Source: Candidatus Roseilinea sp.
Lineage (GTDB): Bacteria > Chloroflexota > Anaerolineae > J036 > Brachytrichaceae
Assembly: GCA_025055235.1 (NCBI GenBank)
Contig: JANWYN010000111.1
Coordinates: 1 to 47,561 of the forward strand
Reading direction: 5' to 3'
DNA length: 47,561 nucleotides
The notes under the pieces were generated by a model. That model worked only from the letters and a program-made list of their open reading frames with translations. It had not been told where the DNA came from and searched no databases. The translations under genes were made by a program, and so were the position numbers. Shown piece by piece: positions 27,997-35,020 of this stretch (within the stretch, counting starts at the first letter, position 1; each line of letters opens with the position of its first letter).

Positions 27997-29409
27997 TCAC
28001 GCATCTGTCTGCTTGCCCCGGCGCCGCTTCAGCCGCTCGCGGAACGACGATTCCGCGAACGCCGGAAAGTCGCGCTGCTTAGTCCACGCGTCGAACGGCG
28101 GTGGCAGTGACTTGATCTTGCCGCTGCGGCCGGCCAGCAGGCGCGTCGCCATGCCGGCCATCTTGCCGCCCAGCCGGTAGAGCACCGGCGACTTGAATGC
28201 GGTTGCCCACAGCCACATGCCGATGCGCCAGCCGGGCGTCGGGTCGCCGGCCTGCACCAGGTCGCGCCGCAGCCTGAGCAGCATGTCGGGGATGGCGATC
28301 TCGACCGGACAGGCCGCTTGGCACGCGCCGCACAGGCTGCTGGCGTAAGGCAGCTTCGGCGCGCGGGTCGGGCCGAGCAGCAGCGGCGTGACGATCGAGC
28401 CGATCGGCCCCGGATATACCCAGCCGTAGGCGTGCCCGCCGATGTTCTGATACACCGGGCAGGCGTTCAGGCATGCGCCGCAGCGGATGCACGCCAGGCT
28501 CTCGGCATACTCCGTGCCCAGGATGCGCGACCGGCCGTTGTCCATGATGACCAGGTAGAAGACGTCCGGCCCGTCCGGCTCGTCCGCGCGGCGCGGGCCG
28601 CTCATCAGGTTGTTATAGACCGACAGGCGCTGGCCGGTGGCGCTGCGGGCGAGCAGTTGCACCAGCACGGCGTAGTCTTCCCAGGTGGCGATCACCTTCT
28701 CGATCCCCATCACGGCCACATATACCCGCGGCGTGCTGGTGGAGAGCCGGTTGTTGCCTTCGTTCTCGACCGTAGCGATCGTGCCGGTCTCGGCGATGGC
28801 GAAGTTGACGCCGCTGATGCCCATGTCGGCCTCGAGATACTTCCGGCGCATCACGCCGCGCACAAAGCGGGTCATGTCCTCCGGCTTGTCGGTCATCGGC
28901 ATGCCCAGCTTGTCGTGCAGGAGCTGCGCCGTCGCCTCCTTAGTCTTGTGCAGCATGGGGAAGACGATGTGGCTAGGCGTCTCGCCGGCGAGCTGGACGA
29001 TGTACTCGCCCAGGTCGCTCTCCGTCACCTCGATGCCGTTTGCCTCCAGCGCGTGGTTCAGCTCGCTCTCCTCGGTGACCATGCTCTTGCCTTTGGTCAC
29101 GCGCCGCACGTCGTGCTTCCGGCAGAGGTCGAGGATGATCTGGTTCAGTTCGGCGGCGTCGCGCGCCCAGAGCACGTGGCCGCCGTTGGCGATCACGTTG
29201 CGTTCGAGCTGTTGGAGCAGGTCGGGCAAATGGTTCAGGGCACGTTCGCGGGCCAGGCGTGCCTGATGGCGCAGTGCATTCGCGTCGGTCGTCTCGCCCA
29301 TTGCTACGATGCGGTTGTTCACGCCGCGCGTCGTGCCGCGATCCAGCGCAGTTTGCAGTTGAATGTCGTTGAGGGCGATGATGACGGAGCGGGAGAAGTT
29401 ATCTTTCAT
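27997..29409 (-). CDS. lutB: Lactate utilization protein B (iron-sulfur, LUD domain)
   Basis: A 470-residue protein. The N-terminal LUD domain (about 60-300: KGKSMVTEESELNHALEANG, then ADMGISGVNFAIAETGTIAT) is followed by a two-cluster ferredoxin-like region: CIRCGACLNACPVY and SLCGACQAACPVEIAIPD. LutB carries the two [4Fe-4S] clusters of the LutABC lactate oxidation complex. The ATG at 29409 lies inside the left arm of the heptamer element that ends the four-helix cassette. The start MKDNFSRSV is therefore made of repeat sequence, and the native start may have been replaced on insertion. Confidence 0.93.
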   Translation of the reverse strand: MKDNFSRSVIIALNDIQLQTALDRGTTRGVNNRIVAMGETTDANALRHQARLARERALNHLPDLLQQLERNVIANGGHVLWARDAAELNQIILDLCRKHDVRRVTKGKSMVTEESELNHALEANGIEVTESDLGEYIVQLAGETPSHIVFPMLHKTKEATAQLLHDKLGMPMTDKPEDMTRFVRGVMRRKYLEADMGISGVNFAIAETGTIATVENEGNNRLSTSTPRVYVAVMGIEKVIATWEDYAVLVQLLARSATGQRLSVYNNLMSGPRRADEPDGPDVFYLVIMDNGRSRILGTEYAESLACIRCGACLNACPVYQNIGGHAYGWVYPGPIGSIVTPLLLGPTRAPKLPYASSLCGACQAACPVEIAIPDMLLRLRRDLVQAGDPTPGWRIGMWLWATAFKSPVLYRLGGKMAGMATRLLAGRSGKIKSLPPPFDAWTKQRDFPAFAESSFRERLKRRRGKQTDA

Positions 29410-29435
29410 CTTTCATCTTTCATTTATCATTTCTT
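29401..29435. repeat. Left inverted arm of four-helix-bundle cassette (ATCTTTC)n
   Basis: On the plus strand ATCTTTC occurs three times with 7-bp phasing, then the degenerate ATTTATC and ATTTCTT. The arm contains the stop codon of the four-helix-bundle gene (29427-29429) and the start codon of lutB (29407-29409). Confidence 0.9.
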
Positions 29436-29828
29436 TGGAGGTTTGGGCGTCGTGGCTTTCTTTTGGCTCAAACGGGCTTTGATCGTCCGCTGAGTTGCGC
29501 CGAAGATGGCCAGCAGTTCGTTTGCTTCCTGCGTCAGGGCCGACAACTTGGCTGCCGGCATGATATCGCCTTCTGCCAGGAGTTCGAGCCAAAACAGCGT
29601 TTCGTCCGTCTCTTCGATGACGACGCCTAACTTCGAGAGAAAGTCCCTATCGGATCGTGCACGGCACACAGCACGATAGTTCGCGCCTACGGATGTGGCG
29701 GAGCGGAGCAGTTGTCGCCCAATCACCCGCGCTTCTTCGCGCTTCGGTAGCGCCGCATAAAGTTTCAACACCTGCAGCCCGAACTGCTTCGTGCGCACTT
29801 TCATCTGTTCCGTGGTCATGCTACCCAT
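29427..29828 (-). CDS. Four-helix bundle protein (S23/23S rRNA intervening-sequence protein family)
   Basis: A 133-residue helical protein. The ATG at 29828 has GGAGG five bases upstream; the 20 codons further upstream are only repeat sequence. Core residues match the family, which is known from ORFs inside 23S rRNA intervening sequences and as free-standing genes: KLYAALPKREEARVIGRQLL, then RSATSVGANYRAVCRARSDRD (split here for length) and IEETDETLFWLELL. The Arg-rich helices suggest nucleic acid binding, though the function is not established. The gene lies inside an element with inverted (ATCTTTC)n / (ATGAAAG)n arms at 29401-29435 and 29839-29886, exactly between the lutA stop and the lutB start. 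Confidence 0.9.
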   Translation of the reverse strand: MGSMTTEQMKVRTKQFGLQVLKLYAALPKREEARVIGRQLLRSATSVGANYRAVCRARSDRDFLSKLGVVIEETDETLFWLELLAEGDIMPAAKLSALTQEANELLAIFGATQRTIKARLSQKKATTPKPPKK

Positions 29829-29838
29829 AGCTGCCTCC

Positions 29839-29886
29839 GATGAAAGATGAGAAATGAAAGATGAAAGATGAAAGATGAAAGATATC
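29839..29886. repeat. Right inverted arm of four-helix-bundle cassette (ATGAAAG)n
   Basis: On the plus strand ATGAAAG ATGAGAA ATGAAAG ATGAAAG ATGAAAG ATGAAAG is phased by 7 bp and is the reverse complement of the left arm. Its outer end touches the lutA stop codon at 29885-29887. Confidence 0.9.
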
Positions 29887-30616
29887 AAACTCTTCCCGTC
29901 AGCACCTCTGCCACATGCACCACGCGGCGGGGCGAGCCGGCGCGCGACAGGCCGCCGTTGATGTGCATCATGCAGCTCGCATCGCCGGTGATCACCACGT
30001 CGCAGTCAACGCCGTTGATGGCGTTGAGCTTGTCTTGCAGCATCGCGCCGCTGATCGCGCTCATCTTGATCGCGAACAAGCCGCCGAAGCCGCAGCATTG
30101 GTCATGGCCGGGCATCTCCACCAGCGTCAGGTTCTTCACATTGCTGAGCAGGGCGCGCGGCTGGCGTGCGATCCCCAGGCCGCGGTAGCCGTGGCAGGCG
30201 TCGTGGATGGCGGCGCGCGTGGGGCGAGGCAGCGACGCACCCACGTCGGTCACGCCTAAGACGTCCACCAAATACTGCGTCAGCTCATAGGTGCGCGCGG
30301 CGATGCGCTTGGCCTCCTCGAACCGGCGATGGCCGCGAAACAGCTCCGGGTAGTAGTGGTGCGCCATCGCCGCGCACGATCCCGACGGCGTGACGATGGC
30401 GTCGTAGCCGGCGAATACGTCCAGGAAGTGCTCGGCTACCTCGCGTGCTTCGCGGGTGAAGCCGGAGTTGAACGCCGGCTGGCCACAACACGTCTGCGCT
30501 TCGGGAAATTCCAGCTTCACCCCTTGCCGCTCCAGGATCTCGAAGGCAGCCTCGCCGATGTGAGGAAAGATCGTATCAACGATGCATGTCACGAAGAAAG
30601 CTACGCGGTTCGTCAT
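29885..30616 (-). CDS. lutA: Lactate utilization protein A, (Fe-S)-binding
   Basis: A 243-residue protein of the CCG-motif (cysteine-rich domain) family, as in LutA and glycolate oxidase subunit GlcF. It has two CCG domains: QTCCGQPAFNSGF near residue 45 and HDQCCGFGGLFAIK near residue 178. The start MTNRVAFFVTCIVDTIFP matches LutA; an upstream extension to 30685 is repeat-like. It is the first lut gene in the transcription direction. The next coding sequence is the inserted four-helix cassette rather than lutB. Confidence 0.93.
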   Translation of the reverse strand: MTNRVAFFVTCIVDTIFPHIGEAAFEILERQGVKLEFPEAQTCCGQPAFNSGFTREAREVAEHFLDVFAGYDAIVTPSGSCAAMAHHYYPELFRGHRRFEEAKRIAARTYELTQYLVDVLGVTDVGASLPRPTRAAIHDACHGYRGLGIARQPRALLSNVKNLTLVEMPGHDQCCGFGGLFAIKMSAISGAMLQDKLNAINGVDCDVVITGDASCMMHINGGLSRAGSPRRVVHVAEVLTGRV

Positions 30617-30718
30617 TACGATGATGCTAGCATGAACCCCCGCTGCTGATTCGACGATCCTGCCCTCCCACTTCCTACTTCCCACTCCCCAATTCCCCTG
30701 CCCCGATCCCAGCTACAA

Positions 30719-30806
30719 TTCGACCTGTCCGACCTGATTGACTTGCCTGACCTGCCTGACTTGTTCGACCTTCCGACTTGACCGATTTGCCCGACCTGCT
30801 CCGCCT
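30719..30806. repeat. 9-bp-period tract running into the exonuclease start
   Basis: About nine units of the type GACTTGCCT/GACCTGATT/GACCTGCTC repeat with 9-bp phasing from about 30719. They continue into the first codons of the exonuclease, so the protein starts with Leu-Pro-Asp repeats. An ACTTCC-type tract lies just upstream (about 30660-30710). Confidence 0.7.
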
Positions 30807-31821
30807 CACCCCCGCCGGCCTGTACTGTCCTGCCGGCGACTTCTACATAGACCCGTGGCAGCCCGTGCCGCGCGCGGTTATCACGCACGCCCACGCCGAT
30901 CACCTGTGCTGGGGCTGCGCGTCGTATCTTGTGGCGGCGGAGGGCGAGCCGGTAGTGCGCCTGCGCCTGAGCCGCGCACCCGCGCCAAGCGCGATCCAAG
31001 CCGTGCCCTATAGCGAGCCGGTCAACATCAACGGCGTGCGCGTCTCGTTGCACCCCGCCGGCCATATCCTCGGCTCGGCGCAGGTGCGGGTCGAGCATCG
31101 CGGCCAGGTGTGGGTCGTGTCCGGCGATTACAAGGTCGAGCCGGACGCCACGTGCACGCCGTTCGAGCTACAGCGTTGTCACGTCTTCATCACCGAGTCC
31201 ACCTTTGGCTTGCCGGTGTATCGCTGGCGGCCGCAGCGCGAGGTCTTCGCCGAGATCAACGCTTGGTGGCAGGAGAACGCGGCGCAGAAGCGCGCCAGCG
31301 TGCTCTTCGGCTACGCGCTGGGCAAAGCGCAGCGCTTACTCGCCGGCGTAGATGCTTCGATCGGCCCGATCTTCGTGCATGGCGCGGTCGCCGGCGTCAA
31401 TCGCGCTTACCAGGCTGCGCGTCGCCTGCCGGACGCGCGCTACGTAGGCGAGGTGAGCGACGCGCGCCAATTCCAGGGCGCGCTGATCATCGCCCCGCCT
31501 TCGGCCAACGGCACGAGCTGGATGCGTCGCTTTGGCGAGTTCAGCTCGGCCTTCGTGTCCGGCTGGATGCAAATTCGCGGCGCGCGCCGCCGGCGGGCTG
31601 TGGATCGCGGCTTCGTGCTCTCCGACCATGCCGACTGGCCGTCGCTCGTGCAAGTGGTGCGTGAGACCGGCGCCGAGCGCGTGTGGGTGACGCACGGCTA
31701 CAACAGCGTCTTCGCGCGGTGGCTGAGCGAGCAGGGCATCGCCGCGCAGGCGATCGAGACGCGCTTCGTGGGCGAACGCGACGACCTCGCGGTGGAAGAC
31801 GCCGACGAAGCGCAAGCGTGA
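30778..31821 (+). CDS. Ligase-associated DNA exonuclease, metallo-beta-lactamase fold
   Basis: A 347-residue MBL-fold nuclease of the ligase-associated group, similar to the SNM1/CPSF-type. Metal ligands appear in THAHADHL (H37, H39, D41, H42) and later in LHPAGHILGSAQV, VSGDYKVEPD and FVLSDHADWPSL. It belongs to a four-gene DNA damage repair set with the ATP-dependent ligase, DEXH helicase and PdeM found downstream. The initiation codon is TTG (30778) within a 9-bp repeat tract; no other start is in a better position. A P450 gene now lies between it and the ligase, facing the other way with its stop 1 bp after this stop. Confidence 0.93.
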   Translation: MTDLPDLLRLTPAGLYCPAGDFYIDPWQPVPRAVITHAHADHLCWGCASYLVAAEGEPVVRLRLSRAPAPSAIQAVPYSEPVNINGVRVSLHPAGHILGSAQVRVEHRGQVWVVSGDYKVEPDATCTPFELQRCHVFITESTFGLPVYRWRPQREVFAEINAWWQENAAQKRASVLFGYALGKAQRLLAGVDASIGPIFVHGAVAGVNRAYQAARRLPDARYVGEVSDARQFQGALIIAPPSANGTSWMRRFGEFSSAFVSGWMQIRGARRRRAVDRGFVLSDHADWPSLVQVVRETGAERVWVTHGYNSVFARWLSEQGIAAQAIETRFVGERDDLAVEDADEAQA

Positions 31822-31822
31822 A

Positions 31823-33184
31823 TTAGCGCGCTTGCACCACCATGCGCATGCCGCCCTTCGGGCGCAGCGTCACCAGCGGATCGAGCGTCACGCGATGCCC
31901 CGGCGCAAGCGCCAGCCGGAAGCGCTGCGCAATCGTCGCCAGGATCAGCCGCGCTTCCATGAGCGCGAATGCGTTGCCGATGCAGATGCGTGGCCCGCCG
32001 CCGAAGGGGAAGTAGGCGAACTTCGGCAGGCGCTTCTCCAAGTCGCCCAGCCAGCGCTCCGGCTTGAACTGCTCCGGCGCGTTGAACCAGCGCGTGTCGT
32101 GATGGGTGACGTAGGGCGAGATCAGCACTGTGCTGCCTTTCGGAACGAGGTAGTCGCCGATTCGCACGTCCTCTTGTGGCTCGCGTGAGGTGACGTAGGC
32201 TGCCGGATACAGGCGCAGCGTCTCTTTCACCACGGCCTCGGTGAACGGTAGCCGGGGCAAGTCATCGAAGGCCGGCGCGCGCCCGCCCAGCACTGCATCC
32301 AGTTCGGCATGCAGCGCGGCTTCGGCTTGTGGATGCTGCGACAGCAGATACCACGCCCAGGTAAGCGTGTTGGCGGTGGTTTCATGGCCGGCCACGATCA
32401 GCGTGAAGGCCTCGTCGCGCGCCTGTGCGTCGCTCATGCCGCCTGCCTCGTCCACCGCCGCCAGCATCATCGAGAGCAGGTCACCGCGATCCTGGCCGGT
32501 CTGCCGGTAGCGGGCGATGAAGCGCGCAATGACCGCGTTGATCGCCTGCGTCGCCCATTCGCCCTCGCGCCGGGCCGGCGTAGGCAGCCAGCTCGGCGCG
32601 CGAAAGATCGTCTTGAACGCTTGGCCGACCTGCTTCTGGCCGATGTCCACGGCGCGCCCGATGTCGTCGCGCTCCTGTGGGGTAAGCTGCTCGCCGAACA
32701 GCGTTTTGATCACGATGTCGAGCGTGAGCGACATCATGTCGTGGTCGACGCTGCGCGTCTGGCCGGGTTGCCATTCAGCGATGGCGCGTTCCGCGTAGGC
32801 CGTCATCGTCTCGGCGTAGGCCGCGATGCGCGCCGCGTGGAAGGCCGGCTGGATCAGCTTGCGCTGGCGCTTCCACAGTTCACCGTCGCTGATAAGCAGC
32901 CCTTCGCCGAGCGACGGCCGGAGCAGCGCCTTGGTGAGCCGCGTCTTGTGATACTTCGTCGCATCTTCGACCAGCACTTGATGAATGAGGTCAGGATGGT
33001 TGGCGAAATACATGCGAAACGGGCCGAAGTCGAACTGCGTGAAGTCGCCGTGCTCGCGCGCGATGCGCGTCAGGAAGCCGAGGATGTCGGTTTGAAAGGC
33101 GCGCAGGTTGCGCAGGCCGTTGATGAGGCCCACTGGCCCCGGCGCGCTCTTGGGCTGGGATAGAGAAGATGGAAGCGTAGTCAT
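31823..33184 (-). CDS. Cytochrome P450
   Basis: A 453-residue P450. The I-helix has IVAGHETTANTLTW, the K-helix ExxR is VVKETLRLYPAAY, the PERF-type motif is FKPERWL, and the heme-binding loop is FGGGPRICIGNAFA with the proximal Cys. It is soluble, without a signal peptide or N-terminal membrane anchor. The start MTTLPSSLSQPKSAPGP (33184) is preferred. A frame continues to 33286 but only through heptamer repeat sequence. The substrate is unknown. It is the odd gene in a DNA-repair cluster, divergent from the ligase and convergent with the exonuclease. Confidence 0.93.
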   Translation of the reverse strand: MTTLPSSLSQPKSAPGPVGLINGLRNLRAFQTDILGFLTRIAREHGDFTQFDFGPFRMYFANHPDLIHQVLVEDATKYHKTRLTKALLRPSLGEGLLISDGELWKRQRKLIQPAFHAARIAAYAETMTAYAERAIAEWQPGQTRSVDHDMMSLTLDIVIKTLFGEQLTPQERDDIGRAVDIGQKQVGQAFKTIFRAPSWLPTPARREGEWATQAINAVIARFIARYRQTGQDRGDLLSMMLAAVDEAGGMSDAQARDEAFTLIVAGHETTANTLTWAWYLLSQHPQAEAALHAELDAVLGGRAPAFDDLPRLPFTEAVVKETLRLYPAAYVTSREPQEDVRIGDYLVPKGSTVLISPYVTHHDTRWFNAPEQFKPERWLGDLEKRLPKFAYFPFGGGPRICIGNAFALMEARLILATIAQRFRLALAPGHRVTLDPLVTLRPKGGMRMVVQAR

Positions 33185-33197
33185 CTCGAGGCCAATT

Positions 33198-33262
33198 GTG
33201 CCACTGAGCTGTGAGCTATGTGCTGCGAGCTGTGATTTCTGATTTCTGACTTCTGACCTCTG
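33198..33262. repeat. 7-bp-period tract between P450 and ligase genes
   Basis: Units GAGCTGT, GAGCTAT, GTGCTGC, GAGCTGT, GATTTCT, GATTTCT, GACTTCT, GACCTCT and GACCTCC follow each other with 7-bp phasing. The tract drifts from one unit to another without losing the period. It fills most of the divergent promoter region. Confidence 0.85.
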
Positions 33263-33299
33263 ACCTCCGCTTCGCGTATGATGCACAGCCGAAACAGCT

Positions 33300-34985
33300 A
33301 TGCGCGACTTCGCTGTGCTCTACGCCGAGCTGGACGCAACCAACAAGACCAACGAGAAGGTCGCGGCGCTGGTGCGCTACTTCCGCAGCGCACCGGCAGC
33401 GGACGCTGCCTGGGCGATCTACTTCCTTATCGGCCGCCGGCCGCGCCAAGCCGTGCCCACCGCCAGCCTGCGCGCCTGGTCTGCCGAAGCCGCCGGCATC
33501 CCCGATTGGCTCTTCGAGGAGTGCTACGCCGCTGTGGGCGACCTGGCCGAGACGATGGCCCTGCTCGGCATGCGCTCTAATGGCGTGCCTGAAGCCGCCA
33601 CTGCATCGCGCTCGCTGGCCGAGTGGATCGAAGATGTGCTGTTGCCGTTGCGCGAGCTAGACGAGCCGGCCAAGAAGCGCGCCGTGCTGGCAGCTTGGGC
33701 ATCGCTCGAGCCGCGCGAGCGCTTCGTCTGGAATAAACTGATCACCGGCGCGTTTCGCGTGGGCGTCTCGCAGAAGCTCGTCGTCCGCGCGCTGGCCGAG
33801 GTGAGCGGCGTGGACGAAGCGACGCTGGCGCACCGGCTGATGGGCGAGTGGCAGCCCGGCGCGCGCTTCTTCGCGCAACTCGTCGCGCCCGAGACCGGCG
33901 ACGCCGACATCAGCCGGCCGTATCCGTTCTTCCTCGCCTATGCGCTGGAGAGCAAACTGCCCACCGACCCGCGCGGCCGCTTGCTCGATGCCGATCCGGC
34001 TGCGTTTGCCGAGACGTTGCAAGCGGCGCTCGGCGATGTGCGCGACTGGCAGGCCGAATGGAAGTGGGATGGCATCCGCGCCCAGCTCATCCGCCGGCGC
34101 GGGCAGACCTTCCTCTGGTCGCGCGGCGAGGAGCTGGTGACCGAGCGCTTCCCGGAGATCACTGCCATCGGCGACGTTCTGCCGGATGGCGTCGTGTTGG
34201 ACGGCGAGATCATGCCGTTCAAGGATGGGCGCGCCCTGCCGTTCAGCCGGCTGCAAACGCGCATCGGCCGAAAGGCGTTGACGAAGAAGATCCTGGCCGA
34301 GGCGCCGGTCGTCTTGTTCGCCTACGACCTGCTGGAGATCGCCGGTGAGGATGTGCGCGACAAGCCGTTGCGTTGGCGGCGCGCGCAGTTAGAACGGCTC
34401 GTGCGGGAATGCAATTCGCCTGCGCTCAAGCTCTCGCCGATCGTTGAGGCCGAATCGTGGGAGGCACTGGGGCGATGGCAGCGGCGCAGCCGCGAACACG
34501 ACGCCGAGGGGCTGATGCTCAAGCGGCTGGATAGCGCCTATGGGGTGGGGCGCATTGTCGGCGATTGGTGGAAGTGGAAGGTCGCGCCTTACACCGCCGA
34601 CGCCGTGCTGATCTATGCTCAAGCCGGCCATGGCCGCCGCGCCAGCCTGTTCACCGATTACACCTTCGCCGTCTGGGATGGTGACCCGCGCGATGGCGGC
34701 CGGCTGGTGCCGTTCGCCAAGGCCTACTCCGGCCTGACCGACGCCGAGATCCGCCGCGTGGACGCCTTCATCCGCGCCAACACGCTGGAGAAGTTCGGGC
34801 CGGTGCGCACGGTGAAGCCGCAACTGGTGTTCGAGTTGGGCTTCGAGGGCATCCAGCGTTCCTCGCGCCACAAGAGCGGCATCGCCGTGCGCTTCCCGCG
34901 CATCTTGCGCCTGCGCGACGACAAACGCATCGAAGACGCCGACACGCTGGACACGATCCGCGCCCTCCTGCCGCACGAGCCGTAA
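33300..34985 (+). CDS. ATP-dependent DNA ligase (ligase-associated repair set)
   Basis: A 561-residue ATP-dependent DNA ligase. An N-terminal DNA-binding domain (about 1-225) is followed by the adenylation domain with the nucleophile K255 in EWKWDGIRAQL, then LDGEIMPF (motif III), FAYDLLEI, EGLMLKRLDS (motif IV) and WWKWKVAP (motif V), and an OB-fold domain to the C-terminus. This is the bacterial single-protein type with an N-terminal DNA-binding domain, unlike short LigC/LigD forms. It seals nicks in an incompletely known DNA damage response together with the neighbouring exonuclease, helicase and PdeM. Its stop codon is the first base of the hairpin at 34984. Confidence 0.95.
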   Translation: MRDFAVLYAELDATNKTNEKVAALVRYFRSAPAADAAWAIYFLIGRRPRQAVPTASLRAWSAEAAGIPDWLFEECYAAVGDLAETMALLGMRSNGVPEAATASRSLAEWIEDVLLPLRELDEPAKKRAVLAAWASLEPRERFVWNKLITGAFRVGVSQKLVVRALAEVSGVDEATLAHRLMGEWQPGARFFAQLVAPETGDADISRPYPFFLAYALESKLPTDPRGRLLDADPAAFAETLQAALGDVRDWQAEWKWDGIRAQLIRRRGQTFLWSRGEELVTERFPEITAIGDVLPDGVVLDGEIMPFKDGRALPFSRLQTRIGRKALTKKILAEAPVVLFAYDLLEIAGEDVRDKPLRWRRAQLERLVRECNSPALKLSPIVEAESWEALGRWQRRSREHDAEGLMLKRLDSAYGVGRIVGDWWKWKVAPYTADAVLIYAQAGHGRRASLFTDYTFAVWDGDPRDGGRLVPFAKAYSGLTDAEIRRVDAFIRANTLEKFGPVRTVKPQLVFELGFEGIQRSSRHKSGIAVRFPRILRLRDDKRIEDADTLDTIRALLPHEP

Positions 34986-35020
34986 TCATCAATCATGATT
35001 CATGATTGATGATTGATGAT
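34984..35020. repeat. 14-bp perfect hairpin joining ligase stop and helicase start
   Basis: AATCATCAATCATG at 34984-34997 faces its exact complement at 35001-35014 with a 3-nt loop. GATTGAT-type heptamers are phased by 7 bp. The hairpin begins in the ligase stop codon and ends at the helicase start codon. Confidence 0.85.

Noticed and set aside
28318-29493. 391-codon open frame on the plus strand opposite lutB
   Set aside because: Antisense shadow of lutB with low-complexity Ala/Arg/Val composition and no domain features.
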